Below, piece after piece: positions 37,362 to 46,396 of a stretch of DNA of 64,000 bases; within the stretch, counting starts at the first letter, position 1; each line of letters opens with the position of its first letter. The stretch comes from DATBDM01 sp034664425 (GTDB lineage: Bacteria; Actinomycetota; Thermoleophilia; Solirubrobacterales; Solirubrobacteraceae). The DNA is taken from contig JAXDHR010000127.1 of NCBI GenBank assembly GCA_034664425.1, positions 20,773-84,772 on the forward strand, written 5' to 3'. The notes beneath the pieces are model-generated. The model saw only the letters and a program-made list of their open reading frames with translations. It was not told where the DNA came from and made no database searches. Both the position numbers and the translations under genes were made by a program.

Positions 37362-37937
37362 CTAGCGATCCGCGCGCGAGCCGGTGCGGCTCGAGCCCGA
37401 CTGCGCCGGCGCCGCCTCGGTCACCGCCGGCTCCTCGGACGTCGGTCCGCGCCGGCGCCGCCGGGAGCCGCTCGCCGCGGCCTCGCGCCCCGCCGGGGTC
37501 TCGGCCTCGCAGTACGGGCAGATGCGCCACTGCGGGTCGACCGGCTTGCCGCAGCTGGCGCAGGGCTCCTTGAGCCGGCGCATGCAGCTCGGGCAGCGCA
37601 GGTAGTCCGCCTTGACCTCGTAGTCGCAGTGCGGGCACAGCTGGTAGTCGAGCTGGGCCAGCCGGGCCTCCGCGGCAGTCATCTCGACATCGCGCAGGCG
37701 CACGTCGTCGAGGTACTCCGGGGGCCGGACGATCGTGTAGACGATCGTCCCGACGAACGGGAACAGCGAGGCGGCCGTGGCACAGGCGACGAGCATCGGG
37801 TCGTCGATGCGGCGGCGGGCATCGGCGTAGGTCCAGAAGACCAGCGCGGCCCAGATGACGATGAGGACGAGGATCAACACGTTGATTGCGGTGTTGACAC
37901 CGTCGTTGTTGATCCCGAAGACGCCGAAGAGGAGCAT
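37362..37937 (-). CDS. Two-helix membrane protein with double zinc ribbon
   Basis: This 191-residue protein has two N-terminal membrane helices (about residues 14-38 and 47-70), a short linker, and two CxxC...CxxC zinc ribbons. The first has CPHC and CPSC, the second CASC and CPYC. A disordered tail rich in Ser, Arg and Glu ends it. Such double zinc ribbon (DZR) membrane proteins are widespread in actinobacteria without a known role. It lies between a 38-residue membrane peptide gene (after folC) and ndk, on the same strand. I cannot assign a function. Confidence 0.8.
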   Translation of the reverse strand: MLLFGVFGINNDGVNTAINVLILVLIVIWAALVFWTYADARRRIDDPMLVACATAASLFPFVGTIVYTIVRPPEYLDDVRLRDVEMTAAEARLAQLDYQLCPHCDYEVKADYLRCPSCMRRLKEPCASCGKPVDPQWRICPYCEAETPAGREAAASGSRRRRRGPTSEEPAVTEAAPAQSGSSRTGSRADR

Positions 37938-37985
37938 GGTTCGTCCGGAAGCGTAGTAGGCGGGGCGGCGGGAAGCGCGCGGCGG

Positions 37986-38102
37986 CTACAGGAAGGCCCG
38001 GCCGAAGCCGTAGCCGATGGCGAAGAAGACCAGGATCACGAGCGCGACGACGACCGCGACGAGCGCGATCATGGCCAGCACGCCCGGCCCGCGCTCGTTC
38101 AC
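37986..38102 (-). CDS. Small single-helix membrane peptide (38 aa)
   Basis: A very short gene that begins with GTG at 38102, overlapping the folC stop as GTGA. It encodes 38 residues: a charged start (NERGPG), one continuous hydrophobic segment of about 20 residues (LAMIALVAVVVALVILVFFA), then GYGFGRAFL and a TAG stop. The coupled start, the clean one-helix design and the correct stop before the next gene argue that it is real. Function unknown; it could be a subunit or regulator of a membrane complex. Confidence 0.6.
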   Translation of the reverse strand: MNERGPGVLAMIALVAVVVALVILVFFAIGYGFGRAFL

Positions 38103-39334
38103 AGCGCGCTCACCCGGCGCGCGCCGGCCGGCCGCACCAGATCGGCGACGAGGTAGATCGACCCCGTGACGAGCACCGCGCCGTCGGGACCAGCGAGCGC
38201 GCGGGCGCGCTCGAGCGCGGGGCGCGGCGCTGCGACGACCTCGACCGGGCCGTCCCCGTCCGGCCCCACCCCGCCGAGCTGGCCCGCGAGCGATGCGAGC
38301 GTCGCGGCCGGCAGCGCGCGCGGGTGGGCCGACTGGGTGCAGACGAGTCCGGCGCAGCGTCCGAGCAGCTCGCGCAGCATGCTCGCGGCGTCCTTGTCGT
38401 CGAGCACCGACACCACCGCCACGAGCGGGCGCTCGCCGGTGACCCCGTCCAGCGCCTCGACGAGCGCGGCGATCCCGGACGGGTTGTGCGCGCCGTCGAG
38501 GATCGTCAGCGGCGCCTCGCCGACCTGCTGCAGGCGCCCGGGCACCTGCGCGCGCGCGGCCGCGGCGGATACCGCGTCAGGGTCGAGCGCCCCGAGCTGG
38601 GCCCGCGCCGCCGCCGCGGCGAGCGCGAAGTTTCGCGCCTGGTAGCCCGGCAGCACGACGCCGGTGTCGACCGGGCGGACGATCGTCGCGCGGGTCGCGC
38701 GCGCCTCCTCCTCGGCCTCCGGCGGCACGTCGCCGAGCACGAGCGTGGCGTGCTCGCGCACGACGGCGAGCTTCTCTCGCGCGATGTCCCGTACCGTCGG
38801 CCCGAGCCAGCGCGTGTGCTCGAGGCCGACCGAGGTGAGCACGCAGATCGGCGCGTCGAGCACGTTGGTGGCGTCATGGCGCCCGCCGAGACCCGCCTCG
38901 ATCACCGCCACCTCGACCCCGCGGCGCGACAGCTCGTCGAAGGCGGCGGCCGTGACGAGCTCGAACTGGGTCACGCGCTCGCCGTCGGGCAGCGTCCGGT
39001 CGACCTTGGCGGCGGCCGCCGCCGCGCGCTGCACGGCCGCGCCGAAGGCGTCGGGCTCGAGGTCGGCGTCGCCGACCCGCACCCGCTCGGCGAACGAGGT
39101 CAGATGCGGCGACAGGAACGCGCCGGCACGGACCCCGTGGGCCTCGAGCAGCGCGGCGGTGAAGCGCACCGTGGAGGACTTCCCATTGGTACCGACCACG
39201 TGGATCGGGGAGAACTCCTTCTGGGGGTTGCCGAGCGCGATCAGCAGGCGCCGCATGCGCTCCAGGCCGAAGCGCATGCCGAACAGCTCGAGCGACAGGA
39301 GGTGGGCCTCGGCGTCCTCGAGGCTCCACGTCAT
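38099..39334 (-). CDS. folC: Folylpolyglutamate/dihydrofolate synthase
   Basis: FolC joins glutamate to dihydropteroate or folate. The 411-residue protein belongs to the Mur ligase family. The P-loop GTNGKSST is at residues 48-55, and FLSPHLTSFAERV, EAGLGGRHDATNV and LTSVGLEHTRWLG follow. The C-terminal domain has ILDGAHNPSGIAALVEAL. ATG at 39334 overlaps the valS stop (ATGA). The valS-folC order is common in bacteria. Its stop overlaps the start of a tiny membrane peptide gene. Confidence 0.95.
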   Translation of the reverse strand: MTWSLEDAEAHLLSLELFGMRFGLERMRRLLIALGNPQKEFSPIHVVGTNGKSSTVRFTAALLEAHGVRAGAFLSPHLTSFAERVRVGDADLEPDAFGAAVQRAAAAAAKVDRTLPDGERVTQFELVTAAAFDELSRRGVEVAVIEAGLGGRHDATNVLDAPICVLTSVGLEHTRWLGPTVRDIAREKLAVVREHATLVLGDVPPEAEEEARATRATIVRPVDTGVVLPGYQARNFALAAAAARAQLGALDPDAVSAAAARAQVPGRLQQVGEAPLTILDGAHNPSGIAALVEALDGVTGERPLVAVVSVLDDKDAASMLRELLGRCAGLVCTQSAHPRALPAATLASLAGQLGGVGPDGDGPVEVVAAPRPALERARALAGPDGAVLVTGSIYLVADLVRPAGARRVSAL

Positions 39335-41958
39335 GGGTTGCCGTCCTCGAGCTCGGACTCGAGCCGTGCCAGCTTGTCGCGCTCGGCCTGGACGACGGCC
39401 TCCGGCGCCTTCGCCACGAACCCCTGGTTGGCCAGCTTGCTCCGAGCGCGCGCGATCTCCTTGCGCAGCAGCTCGTCCCGTTCGCGCGCGCGGCGCGCCT
39501 CGGCCTCGGCGTCGACCGCCTCCGAGGCGAGGACGACCACCGCGCCGCCCGGCACGCCCACGGTCGCGACGGACTCGCCGCCGTCGGAGCGCCATTCGAA
39601 GCGGGCGAGGCGCGCGACCGCCGGCGCCGTGCGCTCGAAGCCGGCCGCCTCGAGCCGTCCGGGGACCGTCGCGCCCGCGGCCGCGCCGACGCGGTCGCGC
39701 CAGCCGCGCAGCTCCTGCACCGCCGCCATCGCGCGGCGGACGTCGTCCTCCGCAGCCGGGTCGCTCAGCGCCGGATCGGGCTCGGGCCAGCCGTGGGCCA
39801 TCAGCAGATCGCCCGCGCCGGGCACGTGCGCCCAGATCTCCTCGGTGACGAAGGGGATGATCGGGTGCGCCAGCGCGAGCGTCTCCGCGAGCACGTGCAG
39901 CGCGACCCGGGCCGCGCCCGAGTCGTCCTCGGCGTCGTAGAGCCGGGGCTTGACGAGCTCGAGGTACCAGTCGCACAGCTCGTCGTAGACGAACGCGTAC
40001 AGCCGCAGGACCGCGTGGTGGAACTCGAAGGCGTCGATCGAGCGCGCGACCTCGGCCTTGGCCGCCTGCAGGCGCGAGAGGATCCAGGCGTCCTCGACCG
40101 CCTCCGGCCGCGGCGCCTCGCCGGAGAGCTCGAGCCCTGCGGGCAGGCGCAGCAGCACCAGCCGCGACGCGTTCCAGAGCTTGTTGGCCAGCTGGCGGCC
40201 CTGCGCGACCTTCTCCTCGTTGAAGCGCACGTCCTGGGTCGAGGACATCGCGAGCAGGCCGAAGCGGACGGCGTCGGCGCCGTAGGCCGGGAAGTCCCCC
40301 GGCGGGTGCGTCCCGTCCCCGAACACGGGCGGCCGCGGACCGCCGTCGATCAGGGCGAGCGGGTCGACCCCGGTCCCCAGCGACTTCGACATGCGGCGAC
40401 CGTCGGGGGCCTGGATGATCGAGTGCAGGTAGACGTCGCTGAACGGGACGTCTCCGGCGAACTCGAGGCCGAGCATGATCATCCTCGCCACCCACAGGAA
40501 GAGGATCTCGCGACCCGTCGACAGCACGTCGGTCGGGTAGAAGGCCTTCAGCTCGTCGGTCCGGTCGGGCCAGCCGAGCGTCGCGAACGGCCACAGGCCG
40601 CTCGAGAACCACGTGTCGAGCACATCGGGATCCTGTTGCCAGCCCGATCCGCGCGGCGGCTCGGTGCCCACGTAGGTCTCGTCCCCGCGGTACCAGACGG
40701 GAATCCGGTGCCCCCACCACAGCTGGCGCGAGATGCACCATGGCCGGATGTTCTCCATCCAGTTGAGGTAGACGCGCGTCCAGTTCTCAGGGTGGATGCG
40801 GATGCGCCCGTCGGTGACCGCCGCGACGGCCGGGCGCACGAGCTCTTCCATGCGCATGAACCACTGCAGCGAGATCAGCGGCTCGATGCGCTCGCCCGAG
40901 CGCTCCGAGAAGGGCACGTTGTGGACGTACGGCTCGGTGCGGGCGATCCGCCCCTCCTTGCGCAGCGCGGCGACGACGGCGTCGCGCGCCTCGAGCGTGG
41001 TCAGGCCCGCGAAGCGCTCGCCGGCCGCCCCGGTCATGCGGCCGTCCTCGCCGATCACCGTGATCTCCTCGAGCCCATGCGCGCGGCCGATCTCGAAGTC
41101 GTTGGGGTCGTGGCCGGGGGTGATCTTCAGCGCGCCGGTGCCGAACTCGGGCTTGACGTAGGGATCGGCGATGATCTTCAGCCGGCGCCCAATCAGCGGC
41201 AGGATCGCGGTCTCGCCGATCAGCCGCGTGTAGCGGTCGTCGTCCGGGTGCACCGCGATTGCCGTGTCGCCGAGCATCGTCTCGGGCCGCACCGTCGCGA
41301 CGGTCACCGAGCCGTTGCCCGCGGCCAGCGGGTAGTCGACGGAGTACAGCGTGTCGGTGACCTCGCGCTCCTCGACCTCGAGATCCGACACCGCCGAGCG
41401 CAGCCCGGGATCCCAGTTGATCATGCGGTTGTCGCGGTAGATGTAGCCCTTCTCGAAGAGCTCGACGAAGACCTTCAGGACCGCCTCGGCGTAGCGCTCG
41501 TCGAGCGTGAAGCGCTCCTCGTCGTAGTCCGCCGAGGCGCCGAGCCGCGTGTACTGGTCGATGATCGAGGAGCCGTACTGCTCGCGCCAGCGCCACACCC
41601 GGTCCTCGAAGGCCGCGCGCCCGAGCGCCTCGCGCGAGGTGCCCTCGGACTCGAGCAGCCGCTCGACCTGCTTCTGGGTCGCGATGCCGGCGTGGTCGGT
41701 GCCCAGGATCCACTTCGCCCGCCTGCCGCGCATGCGGTTGAGCCGGATCAGGGCGTCCTGGACCGCCCCGTTGAGCGCGTGGCCCATGTGCAGCACGCCG
41801 GTGACGTTGGGCGGCGGAATCGCGATCGAGTAGTTCTCGTCCGGCGTCCCCTCCGGCGCCGGGTGGAAGAGCCCCGACTCGCGCCAGCGCGCGAACACCC
41901 GCTCCTCGGTCTCGGCCGGGTCGTAGCGGGTGCGGTTCTCGAGGTCGGCTGCGGCCAT
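39331..41958 (-). CDS. valS: Valyl-tRNA synthetase
   Basis: This class Ia synthetase charges tRNA-Val and edits threonine. The 875-residue protein has the HIGH motif as HMGH in NVTGVLHMGHALNGAVQD, a CP1 editing domain, and the KMSKS motif as RMSKSLGTG. The C-terminal coiled arm (ARERDELLRKEIARARSKLANQ region) is typical of ValRS. It starts at 41958, divergent from a TetR gene with only 52 bases between them. The substitution of Arg for the first Lys of KMSKS is conservative. Confidence 0.97.
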   Translation of the reverse strand: MAAADLENRTRYDPAETEERVFARWRESGLFHPAPEGTPDENYSIAIPPPNVTGVLHMGHALNGAVQDALIRLNRMRGRRAKWILGTDHAGIATQKQVERLLESEGTSREALGRAAFEDRVWRWREQYGSSIIDQYTRLGASADYDEERFTLDERYAEAVLKVFVELFEKGYIYRDNRMINWDPGLRSAVSDLEVEEREVTDTLYSVDYPLAAGNGSVTVATVRPETMLGDTAIAVHPDDDRYTRLIGETAILPLIGRRLKIIADPYVKPEFGTGALKITPGHDPNDFEIGRAHGLEEITVIGEDGRMTGAAGERFAGLTTLEARDAVVAALRKEGRIARTEPYVHNVPFSERSGERIEPLISLQWFMRMEELVRPAVAAVTDGRIRIHPENWTRVYLNWMENIRPWCISRQLWWGHRIPVWYRGDETYVGTEPPRGSGWQQDPDVLDTWFSSGLWPFATLGWPDRTDELKAFYPTDVLSTGREILFLWVARMIMLGLEFAGDVPFSDVYLHSIIQAPDGRRMSKSLGTGVDPLALIDGGPRPPVFGDGTHPPGDFPAYGADAVRFGLLAMSSTQDVRFNEEKVAQGRQLANKLWNASRLVLLRLPAGLELSGEAPRPEAVEDAWILSRLQAAKAEVARSIDAFEFHHAVLRLYAFVYDELCDWYLELVKPRLYDAEDDSGAARVALHVLAETLALAHPIIPFVTEEIWAHVPGAGDLLMAHGWPEPDPALSDPAAEDDVRRAMAAVQELRGWRDRVGAAAGATVPGRLEAAGFERTAPAVARLARFEWRSDGGESVATVGVPGGAVVVLASEAVDAEAEARRARERDELLRKEIARARSKLANQGFVAKAPEAVVQAERDKLARLESELEDGNP

Positions 41959-41989
41959 CTGCGCGCGCTGAGTCTAGGGCTTCGCACAC

Positions 41990-42019
41990 GCTGTTACAGT
42001 TCGACAGCCTGTGTCACAG
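41990..42019. promoter_or_regulatory. Palindromic operator-like region between valS and tetR
   Basis: Two short palindromes stand close together: CTGTTACAG (41991-41999) and CTGTGTCACAG (42009-42019). The arms GCTGT (41990-41994) and ACAGC (42004-42008) also form a wider inverted repeat. The second palindrome covers the tetR GTG start at 42011. This is the usual layout of a TetR autoregulatory operator; binding is inferred. Confidence 0.5.
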
Positions 42020-42607
42020 CGTCTCGCCCGCACCGAGTTCGAAGCCGCGCCGGCGGGTGACGATCTGCTCGACGCTGCGCGTGCCTGCGTGCTCGCCGTC
42101 GGCGTGCGGCGGACGACGTTCTCCGACGTCGCCCGCCGCGCGGGCGTGAGCCGGATGACGCTCTACCGCCGCTATCCCGATCTCGAAGCGCTGCTCGCCG
42201 CGCTCATGACCTACGAGTTCGGCGCGGTCGTGGCGGCGGCGCGCGGCGCCGCCCGCAGTGAGGCGAGCTGCCGCGAGCGCGTCGTCGCGGTCGCCGTCCA
42301 CGGAGCCAGCGCGCTCGCGCGCGACCCCCTGTTCGCGCGGCTGCTCGACCTCGATCCCGAGCTGCTGCTCCCCTACGTGACGCAGCGGCTCGGGGGGATG
42401 CAGCGGATGGCGATCGCCGACCTGACGGCCGAGCTCGAGCGCGGCGCCGGCGACGGCTCGGTGCGCGCGGGCGCCCCGTCGGTGCTGGCCGCCGGGATCG
42501 AGCTGATCGCCCGCGGCTTCGTGCTCGCCGCCCGCGCCGACCACGGCGCGCCGCTGGATCCGTGGGTCGAGCTGAGCCGCGCCGTCGACGGCTACCTGCG
42601 CCCGTGA
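42011..42607 (+). CDS. TetR-family transcriptional regulator
   Basis: This 198-residue regulator has an N-terminal helix-turn-helix domain (GVRRTTFSDVARRAGVSRMTLYRRYPDLEALL at about residues 31-62, i.e. FSDVARRAGV and SRMTLYRRYP). A helical ligand-binding domain without recognisable specificity follows. The start is GTG at 42011, inside a palindrome, and any transcript start at the nearby TACAGT (41995-42000) would make the mRNA nearly leaderless. Its stop overlaps the glpD start (GTGA), so it probably controls glpD and perhaps the cluster beyond. Confidence 0.87.
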   Translation: MSQRLARTEFEAAPAGDDLLDAARACVLAVGVRRTTFSDVARRAGVSRMTLYRRYPDLEALLAALMTYEFGAVVAAARGAARSEASCRERVVAVAVHGASALARDPLFARLLDLDPELLLPYVTQRLGGMQRMAIADLTAELERGAGDGSVRAGAPSVLAAGIELIARGFVLAARADHGAPLDPWVELSRAVDGYLRP

Positions 42608-44121
42608 GCCGCGCGTCGCTGACGCCCGCGCGCCGCGCGCAGGAGCTGGCCGCGCTGGCCGAGGGCGAGCGCGTCGACGTGCTCGTCGTCGGCGGCGGCA
42701 TCACCGGCACCGGCATCGCGCTCGACGCCGCGAGCCGCGGCCTCACGGTCGCGCTGGTCGAGCGGGCGGACCTCGCGCACGGCACGAGCCGCTGGAGCTC
42801 CAAGCTCGTCCACGGCGGCCTGCGCTATCTCGCCCACGGCGAGTGGGGACTGGCCTGGGAATCCGCGCGCGAGCGCGCCGCGCTGATGACCCACGTCGCG
42901 CCGCACCTCGTGCGCCCGCTGCCGTTCGTGATCCCGCTCGCGCCGGGCACGGCCCGGGCGACCGCCCTGACGGCGATGGCCGGGCTGCGGATCGGCGACG
43001 GGATGCGCGCCGGCGCCGGCAGCCGCCGATCGCTGCTGCCGCCGGCGCGGCGGATCAGCGCGCTCGAGGCGCGCCGGCTGGCGCCCGCGCTCGCCGAGGA
43101 CGGCCTGCGCGGCGGTCTGCTCTCGTGGGACGGGCAGCTCGAGGACGACGCGCGGCTCGTGATCGCCGTCGCGCGCACCGCCGCGGCGCACGGCGCCCGC
43201 ATTCTCACGCGCGTGCGCGTCACGAGCGTCGACCCCGAGGGCGCCGACGCCGTCGACGAGGCCGGCGGCGGGCCGCTGCGCCTGCGCGCCGCGCGCGTCG
43301 TGCTCGCCACGGGGGTCTGGACGGGCGAGCTGAGCGCCGCCGCGACGCTGCGACCGAGCCAGGGCTCGCACCTGCTCGTCGCGGCCGAGCGGCTCGGATC
43401 GCCGCGCGCCGCGGTCAACATCCCCGTCCCCGCCCAGCGCGGGCGCTGGGTCTTCGCCCTCCCCCGCTCCGACGGGCTCGTGGCGATCGGGCTCACCGAC
43501 GTCGCGGTCGACGCGCTCAGCGACGAGCCCCGCCCGACGCCCGCGGAGGAGGCCGAGCTGCTCGGGCTGGCGAGCGCGGCACTGTCGTTGCGGCTGACCG
43601 CGGACGACGTCGTCGGCCGCTACGCCGGGCTGCGGCCGCTGCTCGCCGGCGAGGCGGCCGAGAGCGCCGACCTCTCGCGGCGCCACGCGGTGCTCGACGA
43701 CCCCGACACGGGCGCGCTGGCCGTCGTCGGGGGCAAGCTCACGACCTACCGCGCGATGGCCCAGGACGCCGTCGACCGGCTGACGGGACGTCCGTGCCGG
43801 ACGGCGCGGCTGCCGCTCGTCGGCGCGGCGCCGCCGGCGGCGCTGCGTGCGGTCGCCGCGCCGGAGCGGCTCGTGCGCCGCTACGGCACCGAGGCGCCGG
43901 CGGTGGTCGCGCTCGCCGACGGGCGGCCGGAGCTGCTCGAGCGTGTCGCTCCCGGCGTGCCGTGGTGCGGCGCGGAGCTACTGCACGCGCTGCGCCACGA
44001 GCTCGTGCTCTGCGCGGACGACCTCGCCGACCGGCGCACGCGCGCCGGTCTCGTCCCGAGCTGGCGGGAGGAGGTGCTCGCCGCCGCTTCACGGCTGGGC
44101 CTGGAGCGAGCGGTAGCCTAG
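42604..44121 (+). CDS. glpD: Glycerol-3-phosphate dehydrogenase (FAD, GlpD type)
   Basis: GlpD oxidises sn-glycerol 3-phosphate to dihydroxyacetone phosphate and feeds electrons to quinone. The 505-residue protein has the FAD motif GGGITGTG at 30-37 and the family signature TSRWSSKLVHGGLRYL at 61-76. A GGKLTTYRAMAQDAVD segment comes near residue 378, and a C-terminal helical domain closes the chain. GTG at 42604 overlaps the tetR stop. Its position at the head of a cluster with glycerophosphotransferases and a glycerophosphodiesterase suggests it balances the glycerol-phosphate pool. Confidence 0.92.
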   Translation: MSRASLTPARRAQELAALAEGERVDVLVVGGGITGTGIALDAASRGLTVALVERADLAHGTSRWSSKLVHGGLRYLAHGEWGLAWESARERAALMTHVAPHLVRPLPFVIPLAPGTARATALTAMAGLRIGDGMRAGAGSRRSLLPPARRISALEARRLAPALAEDGLRGGLLSWDGQLEDDARLVIAVARTAAAHGARILTRVRVTSVDPEGADAVDEAGGGPLRLRAARVVLATGVWTGELSAAATLRPSQGSHLLVAAERLGSPRAAVNIPVPAQRGRWVFALPRSDGLVAIGLTDVAVDALSDEPRPTPAEEAELLGLASAALSLRLTADDVVGRYAGLRPLLAGEAAESADLSRRHAVLDDPDTGALAVVGGKLTTYRAMAQDAVDRLTGRPCRTARLPLVGAAPPAALRAVAAPERLVRRYGTEAPAVVALADGRPELLERVAPGVPWCGAELLHALRHELVLCADDLADRRTRAGLVPSWREEVLAAASRLGLERAVA

Positions 44122-44127
44122 TCCGGA

Positions 44128-45591
44128 GTGGCCGAGACGGTGGTCAACGAGCGACGCACGGGGGCCACGAGCCGCCGCGCGGCGTCGGTTTCCGGTGGCG
44201 CCCGGTCGCTCCTGCGGCGGCACTGGCCGGTTCTCCTTCCCGTCGCGGCCGCCGTCGTCCTGCGTGTGCTCGCGGAGATCGCGATCTACCCGGGCATCTG
44301 GTTCTCGGACAGCAACGGCTACGTCAAGGCCGCGGCCACCGGGATCCTGACGCCTACGCGCGTCTCGGGCTATGCGCTGCTGGTCAGCCCGTTCTGGCAC
44401 GCGGGCAGCGCGGCGGCGCTGATCGCCCTCCAGCACGCGATCGGCATCGCCCTGGTCGTCGCGCTCTACGCGCTGCTGGTCCGGCGCGGCGCGCCGCGCT
44501 GGCTGGCCGCGCTGTGCGTCGTGCCCGCCGCGGTCGACGCGTACCTGATCGTCGTCGAGCACGCGATCATGTCCGAGACGCTGTATCACGCGTGCCTGGC
44601 CGGAGCGCTCATCGCCCTGCTGTGGAGCGACCGCCTCTCGGTACCGGCCGCCGCGGTCGGCGGCCTGCTGCTCGGCTATGCCGGGGTGACGCGCAGCGTC
44701 GGCGTCGGGCTCGTCGCCGTCTTCTTCGTGTACCTGCTGGCGCGCCGCGTCGGCTGGCGCCCGCTGCTCGGCTTCGCGGCCGGCTGGCTGGTGATCGCGG
44801 GCGGCTACACGACGCTGTTCCACCACCAGCACGGCTCGTTCGCGTTCGAGAGCACGGGCGGCCGCTTCCTCTACGCGCGCGTGGCGCCGTTCGCCGACTG
44901 CGCGAAGCTGCACGGCGTTCCGGTCGATCAGCGCTCGCTGTGCCCGGACCCGAATCACCGGCTGACGACCAACAGCTACCTGTGGAGCCGCAGGTCGCCG
45001 ATCCGCGGGCGCAAGGACGACTTCCGGATCCGCAGCTTCGCGCTGCGTGTCGTCGAGCAGCAGCCGCTCGACTACATCCGGGTCGTCGCGCGGGGCGTCG
45101 TCCACTACTTCGAGCCGGGCCACCGGATCGGCCCCAACGACTACCCGGTCCAGGTCTGGCAGTTCCCGGCGGACCCGCGCCACTGGGGCTACCCGGGCTA
45201 CCGAGGCCCGATCCGCCCCGGCATCCCGCGGCTGCACAAGCTGCACCCCATCACGCCGAGCCGGCTCGTCAGCCGGATGGTCGTACGGCCGCGGCTGAAC
45301 CCTGGCGTCTCGCGCGTCCTGCACGACTACCAGCGCGTCGTCTACACCTACGGGCCGCTGCTGGCCGCCTGCGTGATCGCCGCGCTCGCCGCGCTCGTGA
45401 CCCGTCGCGGGAGCCTGCGGCTGCGCCTCGACGCGGCGCTGGTCGCGGGCTTCGTGCTCGCCGCGCTGACCATCGCCCAGGCGCTCTCGGTGTTCAGCTA
45501 CCGCTACGGGCTGATCGCCGCGCTCTACCTGCCGATCGCCGCCGGGCTCGGGGTGACCGCCCTGCTGCAGGGCCGGCGCCCGGCGGCCTGA
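44128..45591 (+). CDS. Polytopic membrane protein, GT-C-like
   Basis: This is a 487-residue membrane protein with about nine to ten hydrophobic helices. After the first helix comes GIWFSDSNGYVKAA, an acidic first loop (D-S-N) like that of GT-C glycosyltransferases, which use polyprenyl-phosphate sugars. A long extracytoplasmic loop (about residues 225-400) is rich in Tyr, Trp, His and Pro. I recognise no exact family. The GTG start at 44128 follows a GGAG and lies 6 bases after glpD, so it belongs to that operon. It is likely part of the surface-polymer pathway, but this is inference. Confidence 0.7.
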   Translation: MAETVVNERRTGATSRRAASVSGGARSLLRRHWPVLLPVAAAVVLRVLAEIAIYPGIWFSDSNGYVKAAATGILTPTRVSGYALLVSPFWHAGSAAALIALQHAIGIALVVALYALLVRRGAPRWLAALCVVPAAVDAYLIVVEHAIMSETLYHACLAGALIALLWSDRLSVPAAAVGGLLLGYAGVTRSVGVGLVAVFFVYLLARRVGWRPLLGFAAGWLVIAGGYTTLFHHQHGSFAFESTGGRFLYARVAPFADCAKLHGVPVDQRSLCPDPNHRLTTNSYLWSRRSPIRGRKDDFRIRSFALRVVEQQPLDYIRVVARGVVHYFEPGHRIGPNDYPVQVWQFPADPRHWGYPGYRGPIRPGIPRLHKLHPITPSRLVSRMVVRPRLNPGVSRVLHDYQRVVYTYGPLLAACVIAALAALVTRRGSLRLRLDAALVAGFVLAALTIAQALSVFSYRYGLIAALYLPIAAGLGVTALLQGRRPAA

Positions 45592-45592
45592 G

Positions 45593-46357
45593 TCAGCCGC
45601 CCGCCCGGCGGGCCAGCGCGGCCGGAGCGCCGTCGACCACGAGGCAGTCGACGCCGGCCTCGGCGAAGGCGTCCTCCTCGTCGGGCTGCGGGCACCAGGC
45701 GACCACCTGCAGGCCGGCCTGATGGGCGACCCGCACGGCGTGCGCCCCGTCGTGCTCGATGCCGGCGCGAGCCGCGTGCGGCCCGAGCGGGAAGGATCCG
45801 ACGTGGGGCGCGACGACATCGGCGCCGAGGTGCACGGCGGACGCGATCGCCTTGCGCAGCGGGAAGCGCATCCAGGTCAGCAGTCCCACGGGTACGCCCG
45901 GCGCCCGCTCGCGCACGATCAGCAGCGCGGCCGGGTCGAAGCTCGTGACCAGCAGTGGCCGGCGGCCCCGCTCCGCGGCGACGAGCCGCGCGACGAGCGC
46001 CGCCGTGGTCGCGTCGCGCGGGCGCAGTGCATCCTCCAGCGAGGTCTTGACGTCGATGTCGACGCCGATCTCCGCGGGCAGCGCCTCGAGCAGGTCGGAG
46101 ACCCGCATGAGGCCGAGCGCGTCGGTCTCCTCCGCACGCAGGTCGGCGACGAAGCGGCCGTCCTCGACCGCCGGGTCATGGCGTGCGACGAGCACGTCGT
46201 CGGCCGTGAAGCGCGCGTCGACCTCGACCCAGCCGAGGCCCGCGTCGACCGCCGCCCGGAAGGAGCCGAGTGTGTTCTCGCGCTCGCCGCCGACGACGCC
46301 CTTGCCGCAGCCGCGGTGTCCGCACAGGACGGGCGGCTCGGCGAAGAGGCGCGACAT
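45593..46357 (-). CDS. Glycerophosphodiester phosphodiesterase
   Basis: GDPD-family TIM-barrel enzymes hydrolyse glycerophosphodiesters to glycerol 3-phosphate and an alcohol. The 254-residue product has the signature GHRG followed by ENTLGSFRAAVDAGLGWVE, VDARFTADDVLVARHDP, and the catalytic-region DIDVK. There is no signal peptide, so it acts in the cytoplasm. It is convergent with the membrane protein before it (1 base apart) and divergent from the next gene. It could recycle glycerol phosphate from lipids or polymer, feeding GlpD nearby. Confidence 0.88.
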   Translation of the reverse strand: MSRLFAEPPVLCGHRGCGKGVVGGERENTLGSFRAAVDAGLGWVEVDARFTADDVLVARHDPAVEDGRFVADLRAEETDALGLMRVSDLLEALPAEIGVDIDVKTSLEDALRPRDATTAALVARLVAAERGRRPLLVTSFDPAALLIVRERAPGVPVGLLTWMRFPLRKAIASAVHLGADVVAPHVGSFPLGPHAARAGIEHDGAHAVRVAHQAGLQVVAWCPQPDEEDAFAEAGVDCLVVDGAPAALARRAGG

Positions 46358-46396
46358 CGATGCGTTAGCTTGGCAGGCGATGTCGCCCCTCGTCGC

